Positions 1 through 7,405 of a DNA stretch of 21,748 nt are shown here, in pieces. Under the pieces are notes generated by a model. That model did not search any database and was not told the DNA's origin. It saw only the letters and a list, made by a program, of their open reading frames with translations. The DNA comes from CAZDYP01 sp964509505. GTDB taxonomy: Bacteria; Chloroflexota; Anaerolineae; JACRMK01. Every line of letters starts with the position of its first letter. Positions within the stretch are counted from its first letter, which is position 1. The stretch lies in NCBI GenBank assembly GCA_964509505.1, contig CAZDYP010000080.1:1-21748 (forward strand), written 5' to 3'. The translations under genes and the position numbers were made by a program.

Positions 1-199
1 TTTTTCTGGCGCAGCGGGTTCACCAGTGGCGCCGCAAGCCTGCGTGCAATGCTTTGTTGCTTGCCAGCGAAACCGTTAGGGGCTCGGTCTGATATTTTCA
101 AAACACTTTCTAAAGATAATTTCGCGCGCGTCTGCTCTGTGCTAAAATCAGCTCAACCGAGACACGAGCATCTAGATGGATGACGATGTGACTTGGCGC

Positions 200-230
200 A
201 ACGAGCGTGGGGCTCACTCCCACGCTCGTT
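200..230. repeat. Perfect 12-bp hairpin
   Basis: The arm AACGAGCGTGGG (200-211) is matched perfectly by CCCACGCTCGTT (219-230) around a 7-base loop. No T-run follows on either strand, so it is not a standard intrinsic terminator. It resembles the dispersed intergenic palindromes seen elsewhere in this window. Confidence 0.7.
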
Positions 231-246
231 ACGTTTGGGTTGACCA

Positions 247-271
247 GCAAATGAAAATCATTGTCATTTGC
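247..271. promoter_or_regulatory. Fur-type 7-1-7 operator palindrome
   Basis: This is a 25-bp palindrome centred on C259 whose 12-base arms match at 11 of 12 positions. Its core, TGAAAATCATTGTCA, has the 7-1-7 form expected of a Fur-family site. It lies 77 bp past the 3' end of fur, and no clear promoter or gene start adjoins it. Its target may be a minus-strand gene beyond the left edge, or it may be a non-promoter site. Binding by the adjacent Fur protein is inference. Confidence 0.6.
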
Positions 272-347
272 AGAGCGCAAGAAAAACGGTGGTCAGCGTC
301 GCGAGCTTGTCTGAAAATAGCGTGAACCAATCAGCCGGCATGAACAA

Positions 348-788
348 TTAGCGTTTGGACGCGCCTTTCTGTTGGCAGGCTGGGCAACGCCCCATCAGTT
401 CGAGCATGTGTACATCAATCGTATAGCCCGTCTTGGTTTGGATCGCTTGCATCAACGGCTCTAAGTCACATTCAGCAAACGCTTCGGCGCGCCCGCAAGC
501 GGAGCAGACGAGGTGATGCGCGTGCGGTTGCGTCGTCGCCGCGTAGCTATGGCAGCCTTCGCTCAGATGGATACGTTGGATATAGTCGAGCTCCACGAGC
601 AAGTCGAGCGTGCGATACACCGTTGTCAAACCGATGCGCTTGTGTTTGGCTTTGGCTTTGCGATAGACTTCGGCAGTCGTCAAATGGTGATCCGCTTGGG
701 TGATCACATCCAGCACGGCTTGGCGTGAGCGCGTCAGTTTGCGTTGGTGTTCGCGCAAGCTTTCTTTGAACGAGAGGATATTCGACAT
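348..788 (-). CDS. fur: Fur-family metal-responsive transcriptional repressor
   Basis: This 146-aa protein has the usual Fur length. It has an N-terminal winged helix with the recognition helix GLTTVYRTLDLL (about 53-64), then a dimerisation and metal-binding domain. Two CxxC pairs (C95/C98 in CSACG and C135/C138 in CPACQ) form the structural zinc site, and the histidine cluster HAHH (89-92) just before C95 is typical of the regulatory site. It would act in the cytoplasm as a dimer that binds DNA when metal-loaded. C107 in AECDLE, where Fur proteins often have an acidic residue, leaves Zur open as an alternative; the metal cannot be decided from sequence. The ATG at 788 has no Shine-Dalgarno sequence but sits 5 bases after a -10 element, so the mRNA may be leaderless. 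A Fur-type box overlaps the promoter, which implies autoregulation. The gene is transcribed divergently from the secreted-protein gene at 984. Confidence 0.93.
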   Translation of the reverse strand: MSNILSFKESLREHQRKLTRSRQAVLDVITQADHHLTTAEVYRKAKAKHKRIGLTTVYRTLDLLVELDYIQRIHLSEGCHSYAATTQPHAHHLVCSACGRAEAFAECDLEPLMQAIQTKTGYTIDVHMLELMGRCPACQQKGASKR

Positions 789-793
789 GGCTA

Positions 794-820
794 TCTATAC
801 TAATTGAAAATGTTTTTCAA
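794..820 (-). promoter_or_regulatory. Putative fur promoter
   Basis: On the minus strand a -35-like TTGAAA (820-815) and a -10-like TATAGA (799-794) are separated by 15 bp, slightly short of ideal. The -10 ends 5 bases before the fur ATG, so transcription would start at or next to the start codon. The Fur-type palindrome covers the -35 and most of the spacer. Confidence 0.5.
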
Positions 821-822
821 TT
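802..822. promoter_or_regulatory. Fur-type box upstream of fur
   Basis: AATTGAAAA (802-810) and TTTTCAATT (814-822) are perfect inverted arms around a 3-base centre. Read as 7-1-7 the core is TGAAAAT-G-TTTTTCA with one mismatch, close to the site at 247-271. Overlap with the fur promoter suggests autorepression. It is about 160 bp upstream of the divergent gene. Confidence 0.65.
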
Positions 823-896
823 GTATGGTAAAGCGTATCATAAGCAAGCAAAGGCGTCAAAACAGCGCAGTTGGTGATGGTTCACGCTGCGATGTG

Positions 897-923
897 TATA
901 ATCATCAGAGATAGGGATATAAT
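897..923 (+). promoter_or_regulatory. Two -10-like TATAAT elements upstream of the secreted-protein gene
   Basis: Exact TATAAT hexamers occur at 897-902 and 918-923, 61 to 82 bp before the start at 984. I see no good -35 at the right spacing for either, so which one is used, if any, is open. Confidence 0.35.
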
Positions 924-983
924 CAATGCGGAGACAAGCTGTGTCGTGGAGAGGAGGAGGATATTTCAACGATGGAGGTTCGC

Positions 984-1931
984 ATGAAACGTTTCAAACT
1001 GTTCAGCATCTTGTTACTGTGCGTGATGGCTATGGGCAGCGGCGTAGTCACGATCCGTGCCGATGCCGAGCCAGGCAATGCGCCATACCTTGACCAGCAG
1101 CCGCATACACTCGCAGCGCATGACAGTATGTGGTATCGCTTCGAGTTTGCGGTAGAGCATCCCTTCTGGCTTTGTCGGTTTCTTGCCTGCCCCGACCGTG
1201 AGGTGTATTACGGTCACATCGTCATCCGCTTGCCGGGGGGCGCGCGGAACGGTTTGCAGTTCGAGGTCTATGCGCCCAATCAAATCGGCAAATGGCGTGA
1301 TGAGGGACCTGTAGGGCGCGGCAATCCGGAGAATGATGATTTGACGTGGGCAGGCAGCTCGAATGAAGATGGGACGTGGTATGTGCGGGTCGTGAACAAT
1401 ACCAACGGCGCACTAGACTATCGCTTCACCATTCAAGGCGTGCGTATTGCGCTTGAGCGCGTGACGCCCGTGAATCCGACGCCCACCCTGAGTTTTTACG
1501 AGCGCTATCAGGCGGAGCGCAGCCCAACACCGACGCTCACGCCAGCGCCTATTACGGTAGCGCCCAGCGATCCCAACAAAGCCGTTAATGTGGATGGCAA
1601 AGAGCATACATTAGCCGCGCGTTCAGAGTGGTGGTATGTGGTCACGTTCCCGCTTGAGCGAAATAAGCTGACGATCACCCTGGTAGGCGGCGCGAGCAAT
1701 GGCCTGCAATACGATATCTATACACCCGAGCGCGTAAATCAATGGTGGAAGGAAGACCCTGTGGGGCGCGGCAATATAGACGGCAATGATCTCGTCTGGA
1801 CGGGCGACCGGGACAATGTGGACAAGCGTTACATTCGCATTGTTAATCCAACGGAGCGCGCGGTGAACATTTTTTTGGCAGTGAACACCTACAAGCCCAA
1901 ACCGCCGCCGAAACCCTTTGAATTTCGGTAA
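984..1931 (+). CDS. Secreted protein with two copies of a PPC-like beta module
   Basis: This is a 315-aa protein of unknown function. It starts with a signal peptide (MKRFKLFSILLLCVMAMGSG, predicted cleavage after RADA), so it should be exported. The mature part holds two related modules of about 100 residues. Each runs HTLAA..WY..F, then GGA.NGLQ..(V/I)Y.P, then W...GPVGRGN or DPVGRGN, then DL.W.G, and ends RIVN or RVVN. They resemble bacterial pre-peptidase C-terminal (PPC)-like sandwiches, but that assignment is tentative. A Pro/Thr-rich linker (VNPTPTL..SPTPTLTPAP) separates them, as in surface-exposed proteins. I chose ATG 984 because GGAGG sits about 5 bases before it and the signal peptide starts cleanly; ATG 972 in the same frame has a purine-rich GGAGGAGG 11 bases upstream and is possible. 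No enzyme motif is visible. An intrinsic terminator follows at once, so it is probably monocistronic. Confidence 0.75.
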   Translation: MKRFKLFSILLLCVMAMGSGVVTIRADAEPGNAPYLDQQPHTLAAHDSMWYRFEFAVEHPFWLCRFLACPDREVYYGHIVIRLPGGARNGLQFEVYAPNQIGKWRDEGPVGRGNPENDDLTWAGSSNEDGTWYVRVVNNTNGALDYRFTIQGVRIALERVTPVNPTPTLSFYERYQAERSPTPTLTPAPITVAPSDPNKAVNVDGKEHTLAARSEWWYVVTFPLERNKLTITLVGGASNGLQYDIYTPERVNQWWKEDPVGRGNIDGNDLVWTGDRDNVDKRYIRIVNPTERAVNIFLAVNTYKPKPPPKPFEFR

Positions 1932-1952
1932 TTGCGTTACCCTAGTTCAGTC

Positions 1953-1995
1953 AAACGTCGTTTTGCCGAGACAAAACGGCGTTTTTCTATTTTTC
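1953..1995 (+). terminator. Intrinsic terminator after the secreted-protein gene
   Basis: AAACGTCGTTTTG (1953-1965) pairs with CAAAACGGCGTTT (1972-1984) over 13 bp with one G-U-type mismatch around a 6-base loop. A T-rich tract runs from 1981 to 1995. Confidence 0.8.
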
Positions 1996-2023
1996 TTGCA
2001 TTGCTGCATAGGCTAAGTATAAT
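1996..2023 (+). promoter_or_regulatory. Putative recO promoter, likely leaderless
   Basis: A perfect -10 TATAAT (2018-2023) and a weak -35 TTGCAT (1996-2001) are 16 bp apart. The -10 ends 7 bases before the recO ATG at 2031 and no Shine-Dalgarno sequence is present, so the transcript probably begins at or beside the start codon. Confidence 0.55.
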
Positions 2024-2030
2024 CTTCGCT

Positions 2031-2786
2031 ATGACTCGCGAACGCGTGTATCGCGTCGAAGCCGTGATTTTGAAGCGCAGCGACATTGGCGAAGCCGACC
2101 GTCTCGTGACGATTTACACGCCAGAGCATGGCAAGCTGCGGGTGACGGCGAAGGGAGCGCGCAAGCCGCAAAGCCGCAAGAGTGGGCATGTCGAGCTCTT
2201 CACGCATACGCAATTGCTCATCGCGCGCGGGCGCAACCTTGACCTCATCACACAAGCGCAGACCATCGAACCGTTTCTAGGCTTGCGCGACGACTTGGAA
2301 CGCACGGCTCACGCTTTCTATGTCGCCGAACTGATTGATCAGTTTGCGGAAGAGGCGCTCGCCAATCCGCCGGTGTTCGATTTGTTGGTGGAGGCGCTGC
2401 GGTGGTTGAGTGAGAGCGGCGATTTGTGGTTGACGGTGCGCTATGTCGAGCTGCAACTGCTCGCCATGTTCGGCTATCAACCGCAGCTACATCACTGCGT
2501 CGTTGGCGATGAAGCGATTGAAGCGCTAGACAATTATTTCGATGCGTCGCGCGGCGGCGTGTTGTGTCCACGACATGGCGAAAGCGAGAAAACCGCACGC
2601 CCCTTGTCGTTATCCACACTCAAGGTATTGCGTTATCTGCAAGCGTCGGCGTATGCTGAGGTGATGCGCCTGAAGCTGTCGCAGCCGACGCGGCTTGACG
2701 TGGAAGCGGTGTTGCAGCGTTACCTCACGCACACCTTGGAGCGACGGTTGAAAAGCACGGAGTTTGTGAGGATGCTTAGTCGTTAG
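2031..2786 (+). CDS. recO: DNA repair protein RecO
   Basis: RecO (251 aa) works in RecFOR recombination repair: it binds single-stranded DNA and SSB and helps load RecA. The N-terminal OB fold is clear (VYRVEAVILKRSDIGEADRLVTIYT, about 7-30, followed by GKLRVTAKGARKP). A helical C-terminal domain follows. The zinc-binding loop is incomplete: the usual CxxC...CxxC is reduced to C156-V-V-G and C179-P-R-H182, so at least one ligand is missing and zinc binding is doubtful. The start at 2031 is preferred because it begins the conserved N-terminus and lies 7 bases after TATAAT; the same frame is open upstream to 1932 but encodes no recognisable protein. The stop codon lies inside a 7-base tandem repeat (2776-2856) that fills the gap to glyS. 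Both genes are on the plus strand, in an order conserved in Firmicutes and Chloroflexota. Confidence 0.9.
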   Translation: MTRERVYRVEAVILKRSDIGEADRLVTIYTPEHGKLRVTAKGARKPQSRKSGHVELFTHTQLLIARGRNLDLITQAQTIEPFLGLRDDLERTAHAFYVAELIDQFAEEALANPPVFDLLVEALRWLSESGDLWLTVRYVELQLLAMFGYQPQLHHCVVGDEAIEALDNYFDASRGGVLCPRHGESEKTARPLSLSTLKVLRYLQASAYAEVMRLKLSQPTRLDVEAVLQRYLTHTLERRLKSTEFVRMLSR

Positions 2787-2856
2787 TCATTAGTCGCTAG
2801 TTGCTAACGACTAACGACTAATGACTAATGACTAATGACTAATGACGAGAGACTAA
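2776..2856. repeat. Mirrored heptamer repeat between recO and glyS
   Basis: Eleven consecutive 7-base units run from 2776 to 2852. Three are TTAGTCG/TTAGTCA; one is the transitional CTAGTTG. Then come CTAACGA twice, CTAATGA four times and CGAGAGA, ending CTAA (2853-2856). The second half is the reverse complement of the first, so the spacer can fold into a hairpin centred near 2803. The array supplies the last codons and TAG stop of recO and ends 2 bases before the glyS ATG. Its 13-base end GACGAGAGACTAA (2844-2856) recurs upstream of coxA. Confidence 0.9.
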
Positions 2857-2858
2857 AA

Positions 2859-4220
2859 ATGGTTGATATGGAAACACTCGTCTCGTTGTGCAAGCGACGA
2901 GGCTTTATCTTTCCCGGCAGTGAAATCTATGGCGGCTTAGGCGGCATGTGGGACTATGGTCCGCTCGGCGTCTTGCTGAAAAACAACATCAAGCAGGCGT
3001 GGTGGCGCGCGATGGTGCAGGCGCGCGACGACATCGTGGGCATTGACGCGGCGGTGCTGATGAATGCCAACGTGTGGCGCGCGAGTGGTCACGCAGAGAC
3101 ATTCAATGACCTGATGGTGGAGTGCAGCGAGAATCATCATCGTTTGCGCGCGGACAAAATCGAAGATGGCAAATGTCCGGAGTGTGGTTCGGTGTTGGGT
3201 GAGGCGCGCCCATTCAACACGATGTTCAAGACGCATGTTGGCGCAGTCGAGGACGAAAGCGCGCTAATTTGGCTGCGTCCCGAAACGGCGCAAGGCATCT
3301 TCGTCAACTTCAAGAACGTGCAAGAGACGATGCGGAAGAAGATTCCGTTTGGCATCGCGCAAATCGGCAAGTCGTTTCGCAATGAGGTGCAGACGGGTAA
3401 TTTTATTTTCCGTGATCGCGAGTTCGAGCAAATGGAGATGGAGTTCTTCGTGAAACCCGGCACCGAAGACGAGTGGCATGATTATTGGCGCGATACGCGG
3501 CTCGCGTGGTGGAAGCAGACGTTCAACATCCGTGACGAACACATGCGTATCAAGGTCATTCGCCACGATGGCACAAGCATCATCGGTCCTGACGCCGAGC
3601 AATTCGAAGCCGAAAAACCACCCCATTACTCTAAAGGTAACTACGATATCGAATACAAATTTCCGATGGGCTGGAGTGAAGTGGAGGGTATCGCGAGTCG
3701 CACCAACTACGACCTTTCGGCGCATCAGCGCATGAGCGGCAAGGAGCTGACCTACTTCGACGACGAGACGCAAGAAAAATACATCCCGTATGTGGTTGAG
3801 CCAGCGATGGGTGTTGAGCGTGCGTTTCTTATTGCGTTGTTCGAGAGTTATCACGAAGAGCAGGTGAAGAACGAGAAGCGCGTGGTGTTGAAGTTGCCGC
3901 GCGCGCTCGTGCCCATCAAGGTTGCGGTGTTGCCGTTGGCGCGCAATCGCCCCGAAATCGTTGCCATTGCCAAGCAGCTGACGCAAGAGCTGAAGCGCGA
4001 CCTGATGGCGACGTACGATGACACGGGCGCGATTGGTCGCCTCTATCGCAGGCAAGACGAAATCGGCACGCCGTTCTGTGTAACGGTTGACCATCAGACG
4101 GCCTTGCCCGACGACGCGAAGTACGACGGCAAGGTGACCATTCGTGACCGTGACACGATGGAGCAAGTGCGGGTGCCGTTGGCGGAGGTGAAGCAGGTGT
4201 TGATGGAGAGGTTGAAATAA
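2859..4220 (+). CDS. glyS: Glycyl-tRNA synthetase (single-chain, alpha2 type)
   Basis: This class II enzyme (453 aa) charges tRNA-Gly with glycine. It is the single-chain homodimeric form (also called glyQS), not the alpha2beta2 form. The N-terminal block CKRRGFIFPGSEIYGGLGG..WDYGPLG is diagnostic. An insertion with one CxxC (CPECG) and PFNTMFKTHVG follows, then the active-site segments RPETAQGIFVNFKN, motif 2 (GKSFRNE.....FIFRDREFEQMEMEFF) and motif 3 (VVEPAMGVERAFL). The C-terminal third, from about PRALVPIKVAVLPL, is the anticodon-binding domain, ending near KQVLMERLK. I chose ATG 2859 (MVDMETL), preceded by a weak GAGAG inside the repeat. An upstream in-frame ATG at 2835 would add residues encoded only by the repeat, and ATG 2868 is also possible. 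It sits between recO and ppdK. Confidence 0.96.
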   Translation: MVDMETLVSLCKRRGFIFPGSEIYGGLGGMWDYGPLGVLLKNNIKQAWWRAMVQARDDIVGIDAAVLMNANVWRASGHAETFNDLMVECSENHHRLRADKIEDGKCPECGSVLGEARPFNTMFKTHVGAVEDESALIWLRPETAQGIFVNFKNVQETMRKKIPFGIAQIGKSFRNEVQTGNFIFRDREFEQMEMEFFVKPGTEDEWHDYWRDTRLAWWKQTFNIRDEHMRIKVIRHDGTSIIGPDAEQFEAEKPPHYSKGNYDIEYKFPMGWSEVEGIASRTNYDLSAHQRMSGKELTYFDDETQEKYIPYVVEPAMGVERAFLIALFESYHEEQVKNEKRVVLKLPRALVPIKVAVLPLARNRPEIVAIAKQLTQELKRDLMATYDDTGAIGRLYRRQDEIGTPFCVTVDHQTALPDDAKYDGKVTIRDRDTMEQVRVPLAEVKQVLMERLK

Positions 4221-4234
4221 GAGAGATAAGAGAA

Positions 4235-4263
4235 AATTAGGGGAGATAGTTGTCTCCCCAATT
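4235..4263. repeat. Hairpin between glyS and ppdK
   Basis: GGGGAGA (4240-4246) pairs with TCTCCCC (4253-4259), extended by AATT/AATT after one bulged A. It starts 15 bases after the glyS stop. No T-run follows, so termination is uncertain. AATTAGGGGA here also occurs, on the minus strand, in the coxC/ctaF spacer hairpin (12361-12401). Confidence 0.65.
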
Positions 4264-4324
4264 CGCTGTTGCAGTTGATGTTGTACCGCACGACCTATCC
4301 TATCCCTAGTAAAGGACTGTGACG

Positions 4325-7105
4325 ATGCGTAAGCAAACTCAAGCTCAACGCAAGCTGCTGAAATCATCTGTTGCTGTACAGAAGAAGCGCAAGTGGGTTT
4401 ATCTGTTTTCCGAGGGCCATGCGAATATGTTGGATTTGCTTGGCGGTAAGGGCGCGAGCGTCTCGGAGATGACCCGTATTGGGTTACCCGTTCCGCCGGG
4501 CTTCACCATCACCACCGAAGCGTGCAGGGAATACTTTGCCACAGGGCAACAGTTACCTAAAGGCTTGTGGGAGCAGACACTGACCACGCTCAAAGTCGTC
4601 GAGAAAAAAGCGGGACGACAATTTGGCTCGCCTGACAAGCCGTTGCTGGTGTCCGTGCGCTCGGGCGCGGCGATTTCGATGCCCGGCATGATGGACACGG
4701 TGTTGAACATCGGGCTCAATCGCTCGACGCTGCAAGGCTTGATTGCGCTAACGGATAACCCACGCTTCGGTTGGGACTCGTATCGTCGCCTCATTCAAAT
4801 GTTCGGCAAAACGGTGCTTGACATCCCCGCCGAAAATTTCGAGACGATTCTGCGCGAGCGCAAACAGCAGAAGAACGTGAAGTCTGACACCGAGTTGGAT
4901 GAAGAAGACTGGCAGGCGATTGCCGACGAGTTCAAACGCATCATCAGCGCGGGGCGTAACCTCGAATTCCCCGAAGACCCTTATGTGCAGTTGAAGATGG
5001 CGCTGACGGCGGTGTTCGATTCGTGGTTTGGCAAGCGCGCCGTGGATTATCGCCGCGCGGAAAAGATCTCGGATGACTTGGGCACGGCGGTCAACGTGCA
5101 GATGATGGTCTTCGGCAATATGGGCGACGATTCGGGCACCGGCGTCGCATTCACACGCAACCCATCCACCGGCGAGCGTAGAGTATTTGGTGAGTACCTC
5201 GTGAACGCGCAAGGCGAGGACGTGGTGGCAGGCATTCGCACGCCGCAACCCATCGCGCAGATGAAGAAGGATTTGCCGAAGGCGTATCAGCAGTTCATGA
5301 AAATTTGCGAGAAGCTGGAACGACACTACCGTGACATGCAAGACTTGGAGTTCACGGTCGAGCGCGGCAAGTTGTGGATGTTGCAAGCACGCGCAGGCAA
5401 ACGCAGCGCGCGCGCCGCCATCAAAATTGCGGTGGACATGGCGAAAGAAAAACTCATCACGCGCCCGCAAGCGATTCTGCGTATTTCGCCGTCGCAGGTT
5501 GACCAGCTGTTGCATCCGCGCTTCGACGAGAAGGCTCTCATAGAAGCGCGGGCTGCGGGGCGCTTCATCGGCGGGGGCCTCAATGCGTCGCCGGGCGCAG
5601 CGGTCGGCGCGGTGGTATTCGATGCGGATACGGCAGAAGCGCGTGGCAGCGCAGGCGAGGCGGTCATTTTGGTGCGCCCCGAAACGAATCCCGACGACGT
5701 GCATGGCATGTTGAAAGCGAAAGGCGTGTTGACGCAGCACGGCGGCGCAACGAGCCACGCGGCAGTGGTGGCGCGTGGGCTGGGCTTGCCGTGCGTTGCG
5801 GGTTGTGAAGCGATTCACGTTGATCTAATCAATAAGCATTTCACGACGGATGGCATCGTCGTCAAAGAAGGCGACATCGTTTCGCTGGACGGCGGCGGCG
5901 GCGAAGTGTTCACGGGCGCGTTGCCTGTGACGCGTCCAGAGTTCGATGAGTTGAGCGATTTGCAAACGCTGCTCAAATGGGCGGACGAAGAGCGCACGCT
6001 TGGCGTCTGGGCGAACGCCGATTATCCGGGCGACGCCCAACGCGCCCGAAAGTTTGGCGCGGAAGGCATTGGCTTGTGTCGCACGGAGCACATGTTTTTT
6101 GAAGAAGAACGGTTACCCATCGTACGGCAGATGATTCTTGCTAAGACCGATGCGGAGCGCGAGGCGGCGCTGGCGAAGTTGTTGCCGTTTCAACGGAGCG
6201 ATTTTGAAGGCATCTTCAAAGCCATGGAGGGCTTGCCCGTCATCATTCGCTTGATTGATCCGCCGTTGCACGAATTTTTGCCGAAGTACGATGAGTTGTT
6301 GTTGGAGGTCGCGCGCTTGAAAATGGAGCTGGCATTGGAGAGCGTCGCGCGCACCGAAGAGGGGCGTTATGAGCGTTTGTGCGCGCAGTTGCGCGAGGAC
6401 GAAGATTTGTTGCGGGCTGTGGACGCCATGCGCGAGCAGAATCCAATGTTAGGCTTGCGCGGCTGTCGCTTGGGTATCATGATGCCGGGTATCACGAAGA
6501 TGCAGGTGCGCGCGATCTTTGAGGCGGCGGCGAATATGGCGAAGCGCGGCGTGAAGGTGTATCCGGAAATCATGATTCCACTCGTCGGGCACGTCAATGA
6601 GCTGACCCGCGAGCGTGCGGCGTTGGAACAGGTCGCGCAGCAAGTAATGCGCGAGAAGAAGGCGAAGGTGCGCTATAAGTTTGGCACGATGATCGAGCTG
6701 CCGCGCGCAGCGATGGTCGCCAACCAAATCGCGCAGCACGCAGACTTCTTCTCGTTTGGCACGAATGATTTGACGCAGACGACATGCGGGTTCTCGCGCG
6801 ACGACGCCGAAGAAAAGTTTTTGCTGAAGTACGTCGAAGACAAAATCTGGCCCGCCGATCCATTTCAAGTGCTTGATCGGGAAGGGGTAGGACAAATCAT
6901 GCAGATCTGTGTCGAAAAGGGGCGCGGCGCGAATGGCGATTTGGAGATTGGGATTTGCGGTGAGCATGGCGGCGAGCCTTCTTCGATTGAGTTCTGTCAT
7001 CAGTTAGGTTTGAACTATGTGAGCTGCTCGCCGTTTCGTGTGCCGGTCGCACGCTTGGCAGCGGCGCAAGCGGCATTGGGGGGGAGCGTGAAACGTAAGG
7101 CGTGA
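4325..7105 (+). CDS. ppdK: Pyruvate, phosphate dikinase
   Basis: The enzyme interconverts pyruvate, ATP and phosphate with PEP, AMP and pyrophosphate, and so links glycolysis and gluconeogenesis in the cytoplasm. All three domains are present in its 926 aa. The ATP-grasp domain starts at WVYLFSEGHANMLDLLGGKG and includes VSVRSGAAISMPGMMDT with R112. The swivelling phosphohistidine domain has LTQHGGATSHAAVVARG, with H478 as the phosphorylated residue and T476 two places before it. The PEP/pyruvate TIM barrel has GIGLCRTEHMFF, NPMLGLRGCRLG, FSFGTNDLTQTT and CGEHGGEPSS with catalytic C878. About 20 basic residues precede the usual start. ATG 4325 is chosen because AAAGGA is 8 bases upstream; GTG 4319 would have no room for it. 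The PPDK regulatory protein (YqfL/PDRP type), often next to this gene in Firmicutes, is absent. The stop codon lies in a heptamer repeat (7086-7120). Confidence 0.97.
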   Translation: MRKQTQAQRKLLKSSVAVQKKRKWVYLFSEGHANMLDLLGGKGASVSEMTRIGLPVPPGFTITTEACREYFATGQQLPKGLWEQTLTTLKVVEKKAGRQFGSPDKPLLVSVRSGAAISMPGMMDTVLNIGLNRSTLQGLIALTDNPRFGWDSYRRLIQMFGKTVLDIPAENFETILRERKQQKNVKSDTELDEEDWQAIADEFKRIISAGRNLEFPEDPYVQLKMALTAVFDSWFGKRAVDYRRAEKISDDLGTAVNVQMMVFGNMGDDSGTGVAFTRNPSTGERRVFGEYLVNAQGEDVVAGIRTPQPIAQMKKDLPKAYQQFMKICEKLERHYRDMQDLEFTVERGKLWMLQARAGKRSARAAIKIAVDMAKEKLITRPQAILRISPSQVDQLLHPRFDEKALIEARAAGRFIGGGLNASPGAAVGAVVFDADTAEARGSAGEAVILVRPETNPDDVHGMLKAKGVLTQHGGATSHAAVVARGLGLPCVAGCEAIHVDLINKHFTTDGIVVKEGDIVSLDGGGGEVFTGALPVTRPEFDELSDLQTLLKWADEERTLGVWANADYPGDAQRARKFGAEGIGLCRTEHMFFEEERLPIVRQMILAKTDAEREAALAKLLPFQRSDFEGIFKAMEGLPVIIRLIDPPLHEFLPKYDELLLEVARLKMELALESVARTEEGRYERLCAQLREDEDLLRAVDAMREQNPMLGLRGCRLGIMMPGITKMQVRAIFEAAANMAKRGVKVYPEIMIPLVGHVNELTRERAALEQVAQQVMREKKAKVRYKFGTMIELPRAAMVANQIAQHADFFSFGTNDLTQTTCGFSRDDAEEKFLLKYVEDKIWPADPFQVLDREGVGQIMQICVEKGRGANGDLEIGICGEHGGEPSSIEFCHQLGLNYVSCSPFRVPVARLAAAQAALGGSVKRKA

Positions 7106-7120
7106 AGCGTGGAGCGCAAG
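7086..7120. repeat. Heptamer repeat spanning the ppdK stop codon
   Basis: Five degenerate 7-base units (GCGTGAA, ACGTAAG, GCGTGAA, GCGTGGA, GCGCAAG) cover the last codons and TGA stop of ppdK. A 15-base piece, GGCGTGAAGCGTGGA (7099-7113), is repeated exactly at 7415-7429. Unlike the recO/glyS array, it has no inverted arm. Confidence 0.7.
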
Positions 7121-7129
7121 AGGCGGCGC

Positions 7130-7291
7130 ATGATGAGCGTGAAAGCGTTGTTGCAGGCGGCGCAGTTCGTCGTGGATGCGGAAGGACGTAAGAACGCGGT
7201 GATGTTGGAGGTGGCCGCGTGGGGCGAATTACGCGAGCTGCTGGCGCAGACTCATGTAGTGACAGAACAGCGCGCATTGAGGATGCAGTGA
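7130..7291 (+). CDS. Small antitoxin-like protein
   Basis: This 53-aa ORF follows ppdK by 24 bases. Its core, LQAAQFVVDAEGRKNAVMLEVAAWGELRELLAQ, resembles the N-terminal strand-helix pattern of Phd/YefM-type antitoxin-like proteins (a self-reading VVDAEG..NAVMLE strand, then a W-containing helix). That resemblance is from memory and the match is short. No toxin gene adjoins it. ATG 7130 has AAGAGG about 6 bases upstream; GTG 7109 in frame would start inside the repeat. The frame continues open past its TGA into the peptide fragment ending at 7405, which suggests either a short protein plus remnant or a larger gene broken by this stop. Confidence 0.5.
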   Translation: MMSVKALLQAAQFVVDAEGRKNAVMLEVAAWGELRELLAQTHVVTEQRALRMQ

Positions 7292-7315
7292 GTGGACACG
7301 AATGAGCGATTTTGC

Positions 7316-7405
7316 ATGGTGTTGACGCGCACGTGCGTCACGCGCGAATTAACGCGCGAGGAGCGGATGAAGTATTTGCATGTGGAGCAATGCCTGCTGA
7401 ATTAA
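7316..7405 (+). pseudogene. Peptide fragment A (LTREERMKYLH...C type)
   Basis: The reading frame, open from GTG 7292 and with ATG at 7316, encodes a 29-residue peptide containing VTRELTREERMKYLHVEQCLLN. The pattern LT.EE...YL....C recalls the extreme C-terminal tails of WD40 and other repeat proteins in Chloroflexota and cyanobacteria. It is in frame with the small ORF ending at 7291. It is probably the decayed end of a lost gene; a real small protein cannot be excluded. Confidence 0.4.

Larger units (their letters stand above)
1..347. other. Left-edge region with no supported gene
   Basis: No convincing gene lies here. A plus-strand frame open from the left edge to a stop at 90-92 (about 29 codons) has codon use like its neighbours and could be the tail of a gene entering the window; a second plus frame is open to 181-183. 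Neither has recognisable residues. An extended -10-like TGCTAAAAT is at about 139-147 but has no clear -35 partner. The stretch also holds a perfect hairpin (200-230) and a Fur-type palindrome (247-271). Confidence 0.4.

Noticed and set aside
70..82. Integron attC-like GTTAGGG core
   Set aside because: The last base does not fit the GTTRRRY consensus, no matching partner core was found, and no integrase is present.
1..92. Cobalamin riboswitch on the minus strand, because of GCCACTG near 24-30
   Set aside because: Only this 7-mer matches; the other conserved boxes and the expected order are absent.
176..325. 49-codon ORF across the hairpin and the Fur-type box
   Set aside because: It has no ribosome-binding site and no recognisable sequence, and it overlaps two palindromes that explain the region better.
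1932..2030. N-terminal extension of recO from 1932
   Set aside because: The extension translates the terminator hairpin and promoter region and has no RecO similarity.
2776..2856. CRISPR array
   Set aside because: The units are 7 bases long and contiguous, without spacers, and no cas gene is present.
3264..4367. Long minus-strand frame of 367 codons opposite glyS
   Set aside because: It is fully antisense to a clear glycyl-tRNA synthetase and shows no family features; codon bias of the real gene keeps the opposite frame open.
4748..5818. Minus-strand frame of 356 codons opposite ppdK
   Set aside because: It is antisense to conserved PPDK motifs, with an Arg/His-rich translation typical of a shadow frame.
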